From: Albula goreensis | Lineage: Eukaryota; Chordata; Actinopteri; Albuliformes; Albulidae | DNA length: 64,000 nucleotides | Assembly (NCBI GenBank): GCA_022829145.1 | Contig: CM040747.1 | Span: 36,844,052 to 36,908,051, forward strand | Direction: 5' to 3' | Shown here: in pieces, positions 34,213-45,429 of the stretch | How positions within the stretch are numbered: the stretch's first letter is position 1 | Layout: the number at the start of each line of letters is the position of its first letter | The notes under the pieces: model-generated | The model's database searches: none | Told to the model about the DNA's origin: nothing | Seen by the model: the letters and a program-made list of their open reading frames with translations, nothing else | Position numbers and translations under genes: made by a program

Positions 34213-34530
34213 TGAACACATAGCTACTGCTGATGTAGTGTAAACTCTGACAGTAGTAATCTCCTGCATCTTCAGCCTGGACTCCACTGATGGTCAGAGT
34301 GAAGTCAGTCCCAGATCCACTGCCACTGAATCGATCAGGAATCCCCGAGACACGCTGATTTGCCAACTTTATCAGGAGTTTAGGAGCTTCTCCAGGTTTC
34401 TGCTGGTACCAGATGAGCTGGTTGTTGCCATGCACAGCAGTGCTGGTTCTACAGCTCAGGGTGACAGTGTCTCCTATGAGAGCAGATTTACTAGAAGGAG
34501 TCTGAGTCACAGTCACCTGTCCTGTGCATT
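34213..34530 (-). CDS. Immunoglobulin light-chain V segment 3 (V exon)
   Basis: The exon runs from acceptor tcttttcag (AG at 34532-34531) to the RSS. FR1 is [18 protein letters not shown] with LSC; CDR1 [12 protein letters not shown]2 [19 protein letters not shown]3 [19 protein letters not shown] and AEDAGDYYC; germline CDR3 [14 protein letters not shown]. Open, with all canonical residues. Frameworks are almost identical to V1 while CDR1 and CDR3 differ, the usual pattern among members of one V subgroup. A four-codon difference in CDR1 length separates it from V1. Confidence 0.95.
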
Positions 34531-34696
34531 CTGAAAAGAAGAATAAAAATTAATATTAAAATGTTCTATTGGCATATTACAATGTCACACCATTGCCCCG
34601 ACAGTTATTTCATACAGTTAATTTCAGCCATATACTTCCCTTTAAATAGATATGATTTTTTTCATTTTAATCAAATATTTTTTTTGTGAATCTCAC

Positions 34697-34766
34697 CCTG
34701 AATGCTGAAAACGAGTGCCCAGATGAAGATGGTGATAAAAGTCATTGTTGTGGGTTCTGTTGCCAT
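34697..34766 (-). CDS. Leader exon of Ig V segment 3
   Basis: ATG at 34766-34764, encoding MATEPTTMTFITIFIWALVF to a phase-1 donor ggtgaga. Same leader family as V1, one codon shorter. Confidence 0.92.
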
Positions 34767-34864
34767 GAAGGACAGCTCTCAGTCATCAAGTGTTAAACTC
34801 ACAGGACTATAAACACTCCCAGAGCACTGAAGCATGTGCTGCCAATGCAAAGTGTCTTCTCTCT

Positions 34865-34872
34865 ATGCAAAT
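34865..34872 (-). promoter_or_regulatory. Octamer promoter element of V segment 3
   Basis: ATTTGCAT on the coding strand, about 99 bases upstream of the ATG, with the same TATA-like gtttatagt as V1 between them. Confidence 0.88.
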
Positions 34873-34949
34873 GGTCTTCCTGGGTACAGCAGGCACTTGT
34901 AGCCCAGCAGTGCTGTGGAGGCAGACTAGGGCTTATGGGCTGTGACACA

Positions 34950-35800
34950 GACAGAGCAGTTCAACACTGGTGTAACAGTGTCTGGACAGCAGGATAAAAA
35001 TTAAACCAACGTTCACATTTTGCCATCATATTTTTTTCTCTCATGTACCCCAGTTAAATGGCACACACCCCTCCTCTAACTCATCTCTACAGAAACAGAC
35101 TGAGTAGGTGAAATTGCACTACAAGTTTTTAAACATAGAAACCTTGGTTTTTGTCTCATTGTATGTTTTGTTCATTTTATGGGTTCAGTTAATTATTCTT
35201 CGCCTATCCTTACTGTATTGGTGATTATATCCCACTGTATTAAAGTGCCAGTCAGGTCTGGCTTCTGCAGCCATTGCTGTTTCTGCACTGCAGTGAATGA
35301 GGCTTTTGCTGCTTTCCTACATAAACATGCTAAATTAACTGGATGTGATCTGAACATTATCCTGATTGGTAATAACTCAGTTTCATTTAAACTGGGTAAT
35401 TCTGAGAGGGGAATAATCAAGCTCTGATCTGATGTGTTCCTGCTCAGGAGTGCCTCTCAGTGTAGGGTGAGAGTAACACACAGTAATATAAAGAGTACTA
35501 TAATGCATTTCAATTTCTGCAAAGTAAGTAATACAGTCATTTAACACTTTACTTGAAAAAGCCATGATGAGTACTGTGTAATATATTACAGGTTTTATGT
35601 GTGTGTATTTATAACATTAAATGAAACCCATGAATTTGTTCAATGGGTGTTTGAAGTACATTGGATTGTTTGAAGAATTGTCAGCTTATACGTTTGATTC
35701 AAGAAAAGGGTCATTCATTCATTTTTGCATCAGTATTACATTTTCAAATTCATATGCTTATCATGTATGAGAACTACACAGAAAAATGAATAATGAGTCC
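34950..35800. other. Intergenic stretch without a recognised gene
   Basis: Upstream of V segment 3. No further V, J or C exon was found. Overlapping frames at 35179-35427 and 35193-35420 on opposite strands lack domains. Confidence 0.5.
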
Positions 35801-35804
35801 TGTG

Positions 35805-36245
35805 ACACAGTGGCTGGTGTGGCCACTGGGTCGTGTGGCGAGTGGAAGGAAAACACAGAAGTTTAAACAAGAAGTGGCCAGCGTCCTTTTATTTGAGCCT
35901 TTTCCCAGGGAAAACCCAACAAAACAAATGGAAACAATGAAACTGAAAAACAGAACTGCCAGGGGAAAAACAAATAACACAAACCCGGTCCAAACCCAAA
36001 AGAAGTCCTCGTTCAGCCTCTCAGGCTGTGCTTAAATAAAAGGCCTAATTGAAGGCAAGTGCTCACAGCTGAGTTGATTAGAAATCACTCTCAGGTGAGG
36101 CTGCCTGTTTGTGAGGCCTCTGCTGCTGCAGCTCCAGTTAACTCTCCAGGCTGAGGGAGGGAACCAGGAGACTGACAGCAGTACAGTGGGAGGAGCTGAG
36201 GAGCTTGCTCCTCCCTCCACCTCCCCCAGCACCACAGTCCTATAA
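35805..36245 (+). repeat. Unclassified interspersed-repeat-like segment
   Basis: About 440 bases of higher GC content than the surroundings, running from gtgacacagtggctggtgtg to caccacagtcctata. Both strands show only short frames. It has the look of an inserted repeat, but no terminal repeats or pol III boxes were found. Confidence 0.4.
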
Positions 36246-36845
36246 CATTTGATGTCTGTTTATCAACTTTTGTTGGTTTTGTAAAAATGCAAGTTACAAT
36301 ATATGAAATATAAGTAATATTTCATCATAAAATGATATAATGTATGCAAATAAGCAATGAAAATACATTCCAACATGATATCACTTCCTTCTATATTTGT
36401 TACCAAGAGACTTTTACATTTTTATTCATTTGTATTTTATTTTTCTAAATAGCTCATATGAACACTTTTATTTTAAAACAGAATAAACAACACATCCACA
36501 TTTTTTTTTTTTTAATTTTCCTCATTTGGCCTACAAATTAAATCATACACAAATACTGTACCATCATAAAGACCACTGTGCTGGAATGTGCTTCAACATC
36601 AAAGAGTAAGTTAGACTGTTGTTGGTGCTCTTATTAAACTCTTGCTTGTTCAGCACTGTAAACTCTTACTGTTTTTATTCTTTTAAATTTAGAACATAGA
36701 ATTGGACAGAATTCACATCATTCTGTTTTCCAGCAACAGTAGTTTGTTCAAGTGGTTTAGAATTTTCAGTATTTCAGCCTCTATGATGTCACAATAGGAA
36801 TGTTCTTAAAATACAAACAGCTATCAATTAATATGACATTAGTTT

Positions 36846-38188
36846 GTTTGCCGAAGGCGCAAACTGCTGTTCTGCTATAGAATCTTTACTTCTTCTTATT
36901 ATTATTCCTGATTCTTTCGGATGTATCTCCTCCTACAGTTTTTAAGCTAGACTTACCAAACTTGACCACCAGAGGTGTGGATACACAAGTCAGGTTGCTT
37001 CTATTTTTCTAAGCTATATGATTCATACTTTTTAAACTATTAAGCTTTAAAAAATTGCCTCCATTGACTTAACATTGGTGGCATGTTGAGCATGCTAATG
37101 TGGCTAACGTTACTAAGCAACAATTGTAACGGTCATTCGCTGCTCGGCTCACAAACGGATTTAATGTGTCAGTATCTGAAATGTATGAACTACTTCAGCG
37201 GTAAGGATTTAAAGTCCTAAATATGATCTACTTTTTAAACTAGACTTACTAAATTTGGTAACTTGAATATATTGGCCAGGTTGCTTGTATTTTTCTACGC
37301 CATACGATATAGGTTTGCCACCTTTCAGAAATGAAAATAAGGGACGCCCACCACAACAACATTTAATTGTCAATTAAACGACGATTCCGAAGCTTTTTTA
37401 AAAAAAAAAAAAAAAAAAACGGTGTCCGTTGACTTAATATTTGTGTAATACTGAGCATGCTAACAAGCTAACGTTATTGACACGAAGCGACAATGATGAC
37501 ATGTAACGTTACTTTTAATTCAACGAATACCACTTCACCAGTAGCAGTCCAAAGTAGTACCTAATTTCCGATAATTTTAAGGTTACTGACAAAATAAAAA
37601 TATCCCAGCAGCATGCCAGCTACCTGACCGGGCTTGAAATTTTGTAATAACTTTCCATTTGACACAAAGATACTGGGATAACGTTTTCTCTCGCTATAAT
37701 GTTATACAACAGTAATGGAATGTGTCTCGGGCAATCACAACGCGCGGTCCCTGCTGTATAAAATGTGTTGTGTGTAATATATGTGAGTAATAAAGCTGCT
37801 TTGCGTTTTTGCTTGCAAAGAACTAATGCATACCTGAAGTACTGACTGCACAAGTGCACTGTAATAATAAACACTGCTGTTTACATTCATACTGCCTTGT
37901 AGTCTACAGATATTATAATTTATTGTGTACAAGTATGATACGGTAGCCTAGCACATATACTGACACTGCTGTGCTGTTCAGGTATAATGATCTTAAATGA
38001 ATAATTCATGTTTTGAACAGTACTCCTGCTGCTACTACTTCAGTGCTTGCCGTACCTACTAGAAGTTTCAATATACTAATAATAAGAAGTAGTCTTATTA
38101 TATGTTATATTATTATATAGTAGTCTTATTGTTAACTTTTAGTAGGTAGCCTACAGTTTTAAACATACTCTTAAAGCTTCCGGCAAGC
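36846..38188. mobile_element. Inserted DNA-transposon-like element
   Basis: The ends gtttgccgaaggc (36846) and gcttccggcaagc (38176-38188) form an imperfect 13-base inverted repeat, and the segment is absent from the matching place in copy A. The left part contains tcttcttattattattcctg, common in fish repeats. No transposase is seen. The boundaries come from the comparison with copy A. Confidence 0.55.
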
Positions 38189-39287
38189 AAACAGAGTTTC
38201 TCCTGGAACTCTATATCTAGTTATGAAATAAAGATCAAATAATTAATTACTACATCATTATGATGTAAAATTTAAACATGATATTGGTAATGTGAAAATT
38301 AGTGTGCTGAAATAATATTGTATCATAACGGGTTGAGTATTATTGAATTATTTTACAATTTATCATGTAATTAATTATCTGTGTGATTATTTATTTCATA
38401 AATAAATATATTTTGTTCATTTAATTTAGACTAAAATGGCATTCCATAACTATGGTTCACAATGGGAAGGAAGTTCAAATGTAGAACACTGACAACTGAT
38501 GCAGAATTGAACATAAAGGACAGACAGAAATTATTATGAATGACCACGTACTTCCTAGCTGCTGGGACTGTTTTTTTCCCAAAAATATTGAATCAACACT
38601 GAACATTCATTCAGCTTTGAGGGACTGTGGGACAGAATGTAGTGAATCATATCTTCGAGCTTGACATCTCTGGCCACTCATTCTGAAGTCAGTTAAATCA
38701 GTGCATATTAAAAGCAGATGAATGAGATTTGGACTGTATTCCAAACAAGAAGTGTATTCTCTACAGAGAAGTCCTCAAAGGTTGGAAGTTCACAAATTCA
38801 ATAATGAAATGTATTCTTTTTGTATCGCTGGTTCTGCACAATATACATTATACAAGTAGCCCAGTTAAAACACTGCATTATCCTGGGCATTGTTGTGACA
38901 GAGCTAAGGGCTACCTTTACATGAAATGGTACCTTTAAACAAAAATCAATGGGGCTTGTTTTGCCTTGTTGTTAGGTAAGTCAATAATGATTTGGTTCGT
39001 TCCAAACAGGGTTTGTATAGTCCAAACAAGTAAATTAAATGACTGTCAATTACATGGTGATGTTGCAGAGTATGGTGTCTGGTACAAAGACAGGACAGTA
39101 CAATCATTTGAGATGGGCCCCGGCAAATTTGTATTTTCTCCTGTCTTATATTTGAATGCCATATCATTTGCACCAAGCTGAAGTTTCAAATTCCTGAATT
39201 CAGGATACATGCAAATCAAAAATATCTATGACAAGTTGTTGTGGCTGGCTGTGAACGGTGCTCTCACAAGATGCCTGTCTCCTCAGA

Positions 39288-39454
39288 ATGTCCCTCATTC
39301 CCAGCGGAATGGCCATGGAGCTTTGGATTCTGGTGTTCACTGTAATTGTCTCCCTCATCTGCCTGACCATCCACCTCTTCCTGAGGAGGACCTACTTTCA
39401 TGAGGTGCTGACGAGGTGGAGGACCAGGGTCAAACAGGAAGAAGAGCGAAACAG
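39288..39454 (+). CDS. Hypothetical small membrane protein exon (copy C)
   Basis: The exon begins after acceptor-like ctgtctcctcag, ATG at 39288, and is open for 55 codons to a good donor, acaggtaagg, at 39455. One transmembrane segment (LWILVFTVIVSLICLTI, residues about 12-28) is followed by a charged tail with RRTYFHEVLTRWRTRV and a Lys/Glu-rich end. Near-identical to the minus-strand frame at 22382-22531. Retention of frame, acceptor and transmembrane segment in two copies suggests a real exon, but no following exon was identified. Family not recognised. Confidence 0.45.
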
Positions 39455-39844
39455 GTAAGGAAATCCCTCTAAGTAGTAAAAACATGATATTCAATATCAC
39501 AGAAAATGTAATATTTAACATGTCTGAAACAGATACAAATATCTTGACAAGATGTCCAAGATACAGCACAGATTAATTTAATCACTGTTAAATAAATGGC
39601 ACACATTACACACTAGGCTAGAATGCCATGTTAGCCAGTGACAGTCCTGTGTCTCACACACTTGCTCAGAAGCTAAAGAGCGAGCAGCACTCAGCTGCAG
39701 GGTCCCTGCTTGAGACAGGTTAAGGACAGAATATGGATTTAGGCAGAACTGAAGAATTGTGGGACAGTTATTCAGCTAAGTCACAATTATAGACAAACAC
39801 AATTTAAATAGTTGCACATTGTAAGTTTTATGTTGAACTATTTG

Positions 39845-39950
39845 TTTTGTCAGATTGTGTTCAGTTCAGTTCAATTCAAATTTATTGTCATGTGTATTGA
39901 AAATACAATGAAATCCGCATGCTTTGGCTCTCTCTGCCTTAACATAGAGG
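39845..39950 (+). repeat. Retroelement tail fragment
   Basis: cagttcaattcaaatttattgtcatgtg followed by acaatgaaat is a phrase found at the end of fish LINE/SINE elements. Only the tail is visible. Confidence 0.45.
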
Positions 39951-40107
39951 CACATCATCACAAGAAACTCAACAAAGGACACATTATTTACAAAATATAT
40001 CAGTGTACACATTATATGTATTTAAATATTATATACATAATATACAGTACACAATAGCAGTACATAATATACAACAACAGTGTGCAGTGTATACAAAGTG
40101 ACAACTT

Positions 40108-40863
40108 TTTGTCTCCTCCTTTGATGATGGCCGAATTGGATTAGCTGTTACAATTTTTGAATTATCTCCTCCTTTCCTCCACTCGTTTCCTCCCCTCCTT
40201 CCTTACTCCGGAAATATGTGGAGGAAAGGATTCGATGAGTCGCCCATCATCAAAGTCAATGTCGGCTATTGATGAAGTAATAATTTCGACTGACTCTGAG
40301 GATACCAAAGCCAGTCACGCTTCTTTAAAGCTGCCAGTCCTTTTCATGTATTAAAAAATAAATGTCAGTTTCTCGCATTCTGCTCATGATGTAACATGAA
40401 AATTTGTGTAAGGAATAAATAAACTTACCGCAACATAAACTCGCTTAATTTTACAATGGTAAAATTACCATTCCTATCTCAAGAACGTGAATATATCACG
40501 TCAATGTGGATATGTTTGAAAAACGCAAACAACAGTTTTCCCATTATTGTAAATTACTGGATAACTGTTCACTGTTCTGGCACTTATCCTTCAGTATTGG
40601 TAAATCCCTTGTCATGTTTTCAAAATTCTCGATGGTGAAATATTCAGTGGGATGGTCTTTTAATCTGACTGGTCGTGAGCACAATGATGTCACCCAGAAA
40701 TGTGAAAAGACTTCTGCGGTAGGATACATTGATGTTTCCTTCGTTTGGAGGAAAGGAGGAACGAGAAAGGAGGAAAGGAGGAGGCGAGATTTCGTTTTGG
40801 AACAGTGGAGAGAAGGAGGACACACAATCTGTTTGCGGGGCACTGAGGAAAGGAGGAGACAAA
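40108..40863. mobile_element. Candidate MITE with 15-bp perfect inverted ends
   Basis: tttgtctcctccttt (40108-40122) is repeated inverted as aaaggaggagacaaa (40849-40863). Pyrimidine-rich left and purine-rich right subterminal regions (40160-40210 and 40740-40860) could also pair. No transposase. The superfamily is unknown and the target-site duplication is not clear. Confidence 0.5.
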
Positions 40864-40934
40864 TTTGAGTATTGGAACGCAGCCAATATGATTAGAACCG
40901 CCACTGCTGCTCTACTTGTTGAGCTACTTGTATA

Positions 40935-41810
40935 ATAGAACCATGTTGTTGTAAAGCACTTATAATGAGGACATCTGCTGGTAGCCTACACAAATCAGCG
41001 ATATGTCCCCGTCATTCTAACTTCATCAAATCATTAGACATTGAATTCTTTTTGAATGCGTTTATTAAGGCGACGCAACTTATTTCCTCAGGAGACACTT
41101 TAAAACCAGCCTGTAGGCTGTGTTCCTCGTAGTAAACATGGGTCCTCTTTTTATTTAGTTACTGCATATAATGGACATAAAACGTACACATCTGCTGGCG
41201 AAGTATTAGCCTATGCAATGTACAGGCAATAAAGGTTATTTATTTCCTTGCAGTTTAAGCAATGCATTGTAAAGTGTGTAACGTTACAACAGTTGAATTA
41301 GGGTATGCATTTAGCTAATTAACTAAATAAATCCCTATGTCTAATTTTCTCCAGCTGGTAAAAGTGATGTTACATTCTATTGATAAGAGTGAAAATCTTT
41401 CTAGTTCTGATCCAAAAAGTAGAAGTCACCAACGAAAAGCCCAGATTGATAACCATCTGAACAGGCTACTTAGACTGTTAATAAAGCCACAGGGGAAAAT
41501 GCACTGGCACGGATCATTGTTTCGAAACGTTGGCACACCTGTTACCTCCAGAACAATTAAGACTGCTTCTAAATACTGTAAGTCATCTGACCCTTGGAAA
41601 AAATTAAATCACTGAAATAAACAACTTTTATTAATTAGCAACAAATTTGAAACAGAGTAGAGTAGGCCAGACACATTCATATAAAATGCTCTGGTTATTA
41701 TGCTGTATGCAGCTTGCAGGAGGAAGCTACATTAGTGAAGTGAAAGAAGAGGCTATGTGTCATTTTAAGAGGGTCGTAAAATATACACAGATGAGATTAT
41801 GCAATCCTGA
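40935..41810. other. Intergenic stretch without a recognised gene
   Basis: AT-rich. The frame at 41337-41615 has no recognisable domain and no splice context. Confidence 0.45.
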
Positions 41811-41817
41811 TATGTGT

Positions 41818-41820
41818 GTA

Positions 41821-41860
<40 letters not shown>
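41818..41860. repeat. GT/TA microsatellite
   Basis: A TG run followed by a perfect TA run, directly abutting the left end of the Tigger-type MITE. Confidence 0.92.
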
Positions 41861-41863
<3 letters not shown>

Positions 41864-42570
41864 TGTTCCCTCTCTGTATCGCGGTTCTGCTTTCGCTCCC
41901 TCAGTACATCGCGGTTTTTATGTACATTATATGTAATCCCATCTGGCGGAATATTCACTCTATCGCGGATTTTTGCGGTGTGTAAAATTTTTAAATTTCC
42001 AATATTTTCATGATTTTCGTCAAAAAATAATCATTTTCTAGTCTAAAAAGAAAAAAAAACAGTAAAAAAATAATAAATTAAGACATTTTGTAACACATAC
42101 ATACAGGGTATTGCAAAAAACAAACAAAAAAAAATCTGTACGTTCGGGTAATACTGTTCCTCACGCTGATTGGCTCATGGAGAGAAGTTTTTCAGCATCT
42201 CGCCTTGTCCGTCGTCCAGTAGTCTCGCATTTCTGTCATTCACTTCGCTCTCCGTCGCGTATCAGTGCATACTGTACACTTAGTGCTCTTGTGTTTTGTG
42301 AAAGTTTCCTAAACGCCCTGCATCCACTTCAGCTTCTGGTAGTGCAAACAAAAGAACCAGGTAAACGATTGTAAAGAAGGTAGAACAACATGTAAGAGTG
42401 TGGGAAAAGGTAATACAGTCTAGGGAGGGTTGATAACAGTGTGGGGGAGGTTCGTAAATGGTTAATATATACGTAAAAAATATAATAACTATCTCGCTTC
42501 TACTTCGCGGTTTTTCCCATCTCGCGGGCGTTCTTGGAACGTAACTACCGCGATAGGAGAGGGATCACTG
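41861..42570. mobile_element. Complete Tigger/pogo-type MITE
   Basis: A 710-bp element, left end cagtgttccctctctgtatc and right end in reverse complement cagtgatccctctcctatcg, with GCGGTT continuing on both sides. TA lies on both sides of the ends, as expected for Tc1/mariner-superfamily insertion. No transposase is encoded, so movement depended on an enzyme in trans. It sits at the end of the TA microsatellite, consistent with the TA target preference. Confidence 0.88.
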
Positions 42571-44039
42571 TATATATTTTATATGTATATACATATAAAA
42601 GAATCTCCAGTTCTTCAAAGCAGACTTATTCAGTAGTTGCTATGTAATAAAAGCTCTGATACAATACAGATTACAGTCAGAAAACTAAACCTAGTTACTC
42701 AGAATGGTCCAGTCCAAATGATGAAAGTGAAAGCATTTCTTTTCAAGCGCCATTTCGTAGACAGAAGAGTAAGGTAAGGAGAGAGGGAAGAAGCATGAGT
42801 GGAATAACATATCACAGTATTTACTGCGTGTGACAGAGAGTGTCGGTGTAAATGTATATTTTTGGTCAGAAGTATAAAGGCTTGCTCAACGTGGTTTCGG
42901 CTAGATAATGTAAAAATGACCAGGAAGTTAGAAACAGTTCCTCAACTCGGTCTAAGTAAATGTGAAAGTTAAAAATCTGAAACGTCATTTTAAATAAGGG
43001 GACAGATGAGAATGAAGAGAGAAGGAATACATTTAACACCGTAAGTATATTTAACAGGTGGTTATTCTGCCTTGGGGGTGGTGTGCCGGGATAAAATCGC
43101 TGGGGGTTCATTTAGGCAAATGTAAAAAATGTGGAGCGTCCGCTTCAGCTTGTAGAGTCGTTCATCGGTCGGAATCACTGTGTACCGATAACTAATCTTC
43201 TCATCGACAATCTTCTCATCTATAAAACAGACTGTAGCAAATCTATTTTAAATCCGATTGTCCGAGGCGAAATTTGCTTCTCGCAACTGAATTGTGAATC
43301 AAGTAAGTGTACGTATATATGATGAACGATGCTCACTTAACGGAAGTCAAGTTTCTGCTTTTACGTGACTTTTCAGGGGGAAAATCGAATATTAAACATG
43401 ATAGGCTACATGTCGCAAAAGAATCTTCTACCCCTTATAATCATATTTTCATTATAAGAAGCTGCAAAATGATGCATGCTAGCAAAAGCCTACGCAAACC
43501 ATGGATTTACCGCCAAAAAAGTGTTGATATTCATCAAGAACATTTAGGAACAGTCTAGTGTGTTTTTGGTTCTCAGATTAAAATGTCAACAGCTTTCCAA
43601 CCACGTTCCTCGAGATGTTGAAACATTATAGAATCCAAGTTATATGGTCATACATGCACAACCCTTTAATGATTTTTGATGATTTTTTAAAATGAATTAT
43701 TATTTGGTGCCAATACACAAGTTTTATTTAGCATTTAAATTTGGTTAATTGAATTTTGATTGGTTTTTGTGTCCATATTACACCACAATCACACAAAGGG
43801 CATTTTCCATCTTAAATGTCAAAAACCTTTCAACCACAACACTCAGCTTGTTGACCAAAGTTGTGTCAAGTGATATTGACATGTGGGTACAGCCCTTTGA
43901 TTTCCCTTCAATTTGGGCTCATGGCAACAAGGCGATTTTTAAGTGATGATCCCTTAAATGTCAGAGGGCTCTAGCAAAAAAACAAAATGTGGATAATGAA
44001 GCTCAAATGTTTATAATTTCTATTCCTGTGTGTTTACAG
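42571..44039. other. Upstream region of NLR gene 2
   Basis: No coding gene recognised. A strong donor aatcaagtaagtg (GT at 43303) follows mixed-composition sequence beginning about 43100 and could end a 5' untranslated exon spliced to 44040. This is inference only. The frame at 43749-43946 is unsupported. Confidence 0.35.
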
Positions 44040-44186
44040 GTCTGTTAGATCTGGGTCAGAACAGTTTCTTGGTCAGTTCTGATCAAGCATGTTCCAGTCT
44101 CCTGAGACAGGGGGCGCTGTCTCTAAAATGAGTCTCTCTGGGGAGCCAGAGACCAGCGCTGGAACCTCCAGCCCTAAAAGCAAGAG
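44040..44186 (+). CDS. NLR gene 2 first coding exon
   Basis: The exon starts after gtgtttacag and carries 49 bases of 5' UTR, then ATG at 44089. It encodes MFQSPETGGAVSKMSLSGEP and a short Ser/Thr-rich tail, ending in phase 2 before gtatga. The phrase KMSLSGE is the characteristic N-terminus of fish NLR-C proteins; a second Met lies inside it, so initiation could also occur there. Low-complexity N-terminal exons of this kind precede the effector domain. Confidence 0.82.
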
Positions 44187-44239
44187 GTATGAATACCTGG
44201 AACAGATTGTACTTTAATTAATACATTATAAATGAGTGA

Positions 44240-44635
44240 GAGCTGCAGTAAGAGGATGAGGTTAACTGGAAGCTCTGTCTCCATGTGCTGTGAGTTAGAG
44301 CTGCAGTAAGAGGATGAGGTTAACTGGAAGCTCTGTCTCCATGCGCTGTGAGTGAGAGCTGCAGTAAGAGAATGAGGTTAACTGGAAGCTCTGTCTCCAT
44401 GTGCTGTGAGTTAGAGCTGCAGTAAGAGGATGAAGTTAACTGGAAACTCTGTCTCCATGTGCTGTGAGTTAGAGCTGCAGTAAGAGGATGAGGTTAACTG
44501 GAAGCTCTGTCTCCATGTGCTGTGAGTTAGAGCTGCAGTAAGAGGATGAAGTTAACTGCCAGCTCTGTCTCCATGTGCTGTGAGTTAGAGCTGCAGTAAG
44601 AGGATGAAGTTAACTGGAAACTGTCTCCATGTTTT
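44240..44635 (+). repeat. 58-bp minisatellite in intron 1
   Basis: About seven copies; gagctgcag starts at 44240, 44298, 44356, 44414, 44472, 44530 and 44588. The array fills most of the intron between coding exons 1 and 2. Confidence 0.93.
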
Positions 44636-44643
44636 GTTCACAG

Positions 44644-44754
44644 GGTCAAGGTGGAGATAGCAGGGTCACGTGTACCCAGCTGTATATCGATGAAGAGTGA
44701 CTGGTCAATGGGTCACCCTCTCACCTTCAGAGGGGAATCCACTGCCGATCCAAG
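44644..44754 (+). CDS. NLR gene 2 second coding exon
   Basis: A 111-bp exon after ttgttcacag, phase 2-2, encoding SCISMKSDWSMGHPLTFRGE and ending at ADPR before gtaagt. SxxSMKSDxSM is a conserved short repeat-like motif of fish NLR N-termini, which confirms the frame. Confidence 0.87.
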
Positions 44755-44855
44755 GTAAGTAAACAGGATATTATTTACACAACTGTTTTATAATATCTCA
44801 CTCAGATGGGGGGGTTGAAAGCTGCACTGAGCCTGGCAGGGGGTCCAATGAGTTA

Positions 44856-45030
44856 GAGCTTCAGTAAGAGGATGAGGTTAACTGGAAGCTCTGTCTCCAT
44901 GTGCTGTGAGTTAGACCTGCAGTAAGAGGATGAGGTTAACTGGAAGCTCTATCTCCATGTGCTGTGAGTTAGAGCTGCAGTCAGAGGATGTGGTTAACTG
45001 GAAGCTCTGTCTCCATGTGCTGTGAGTAAG
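44856..45030 (+). repeat. 58-bp minisatellite in intron 2
   Basis: Three copies of the same 58-bp unit as in intron 1 (starts at 44856, 44914, 44972), separated from the first array by exon 2. The unit must have been copied across the exon, or exon and flank were duplicated and partly lost. Confidence 0.9.
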
Positions 45031-45373
45031 AGACTCAGTCTTTTAAGGTTGGAGATGAAAGTGCCTCTTTAGTTGTAGTCATGTTTCAATTCAGTAAAAT
45101 AGTTATGTCCATTTAATAAGTGTGCATTTTATAAATCTGGACAGAACATTTTAGAATGTAAACAGCTGTTCCTTACTTTAAATTAAAGGAAAATTGATTC
45201 ATCCAAACTTTCTAAATTAACAAACAACCTAGTTCATCGTTTAGAAGGAATATGCTGAGTTGGACAGTTTCATGATGCCTTGAATTGTGTGGCAATTTTC
45301 AACACCACTCACCAAATTGTCTGTAAAAACAAATATGCAATGTCTGTTTTGACTTTTTGGGTCCAGCAGAAAG

Positions 45374-45429
45374 AGCAGGGTCACCTGTACCCAGCTTTCT
45401 TAGAGCTGCAGGAAGAGGATGACATTAAG
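45374..45429 (+). pseudogene. Relic of exon 2 plus minisatellite
   Basis: agcagggtcacctgtaccc followed by agct repeats the beginning of exon 2 (44662-44684) with one mismatch, and 45402-45429 resembles the 58-bp unit. A short duplicated fragment; no functional splice sites are apparent. Confidence 0.55.

Larger units (their letters stand above)
36600..39480 (+). repeat. Segmental duplication copy C (with insertion)
   Basis: Plus-strand copy of block A, in two parts: about 36600-36845 and 38190-39480, interrupted by the element at 36846-38188 that copy A lacks. Includes the only version of the membrane-protein exon with a splice donor. Confidence 0.78.

Noticed and set aside
25000-36300. Ig J or C segments near the V cluster
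   Set aside because: Looked for a 23-spacer RSS with an FGxG motif and for constant-domain Cys/Trp patterns; none found. They must be outside the window if they exist.
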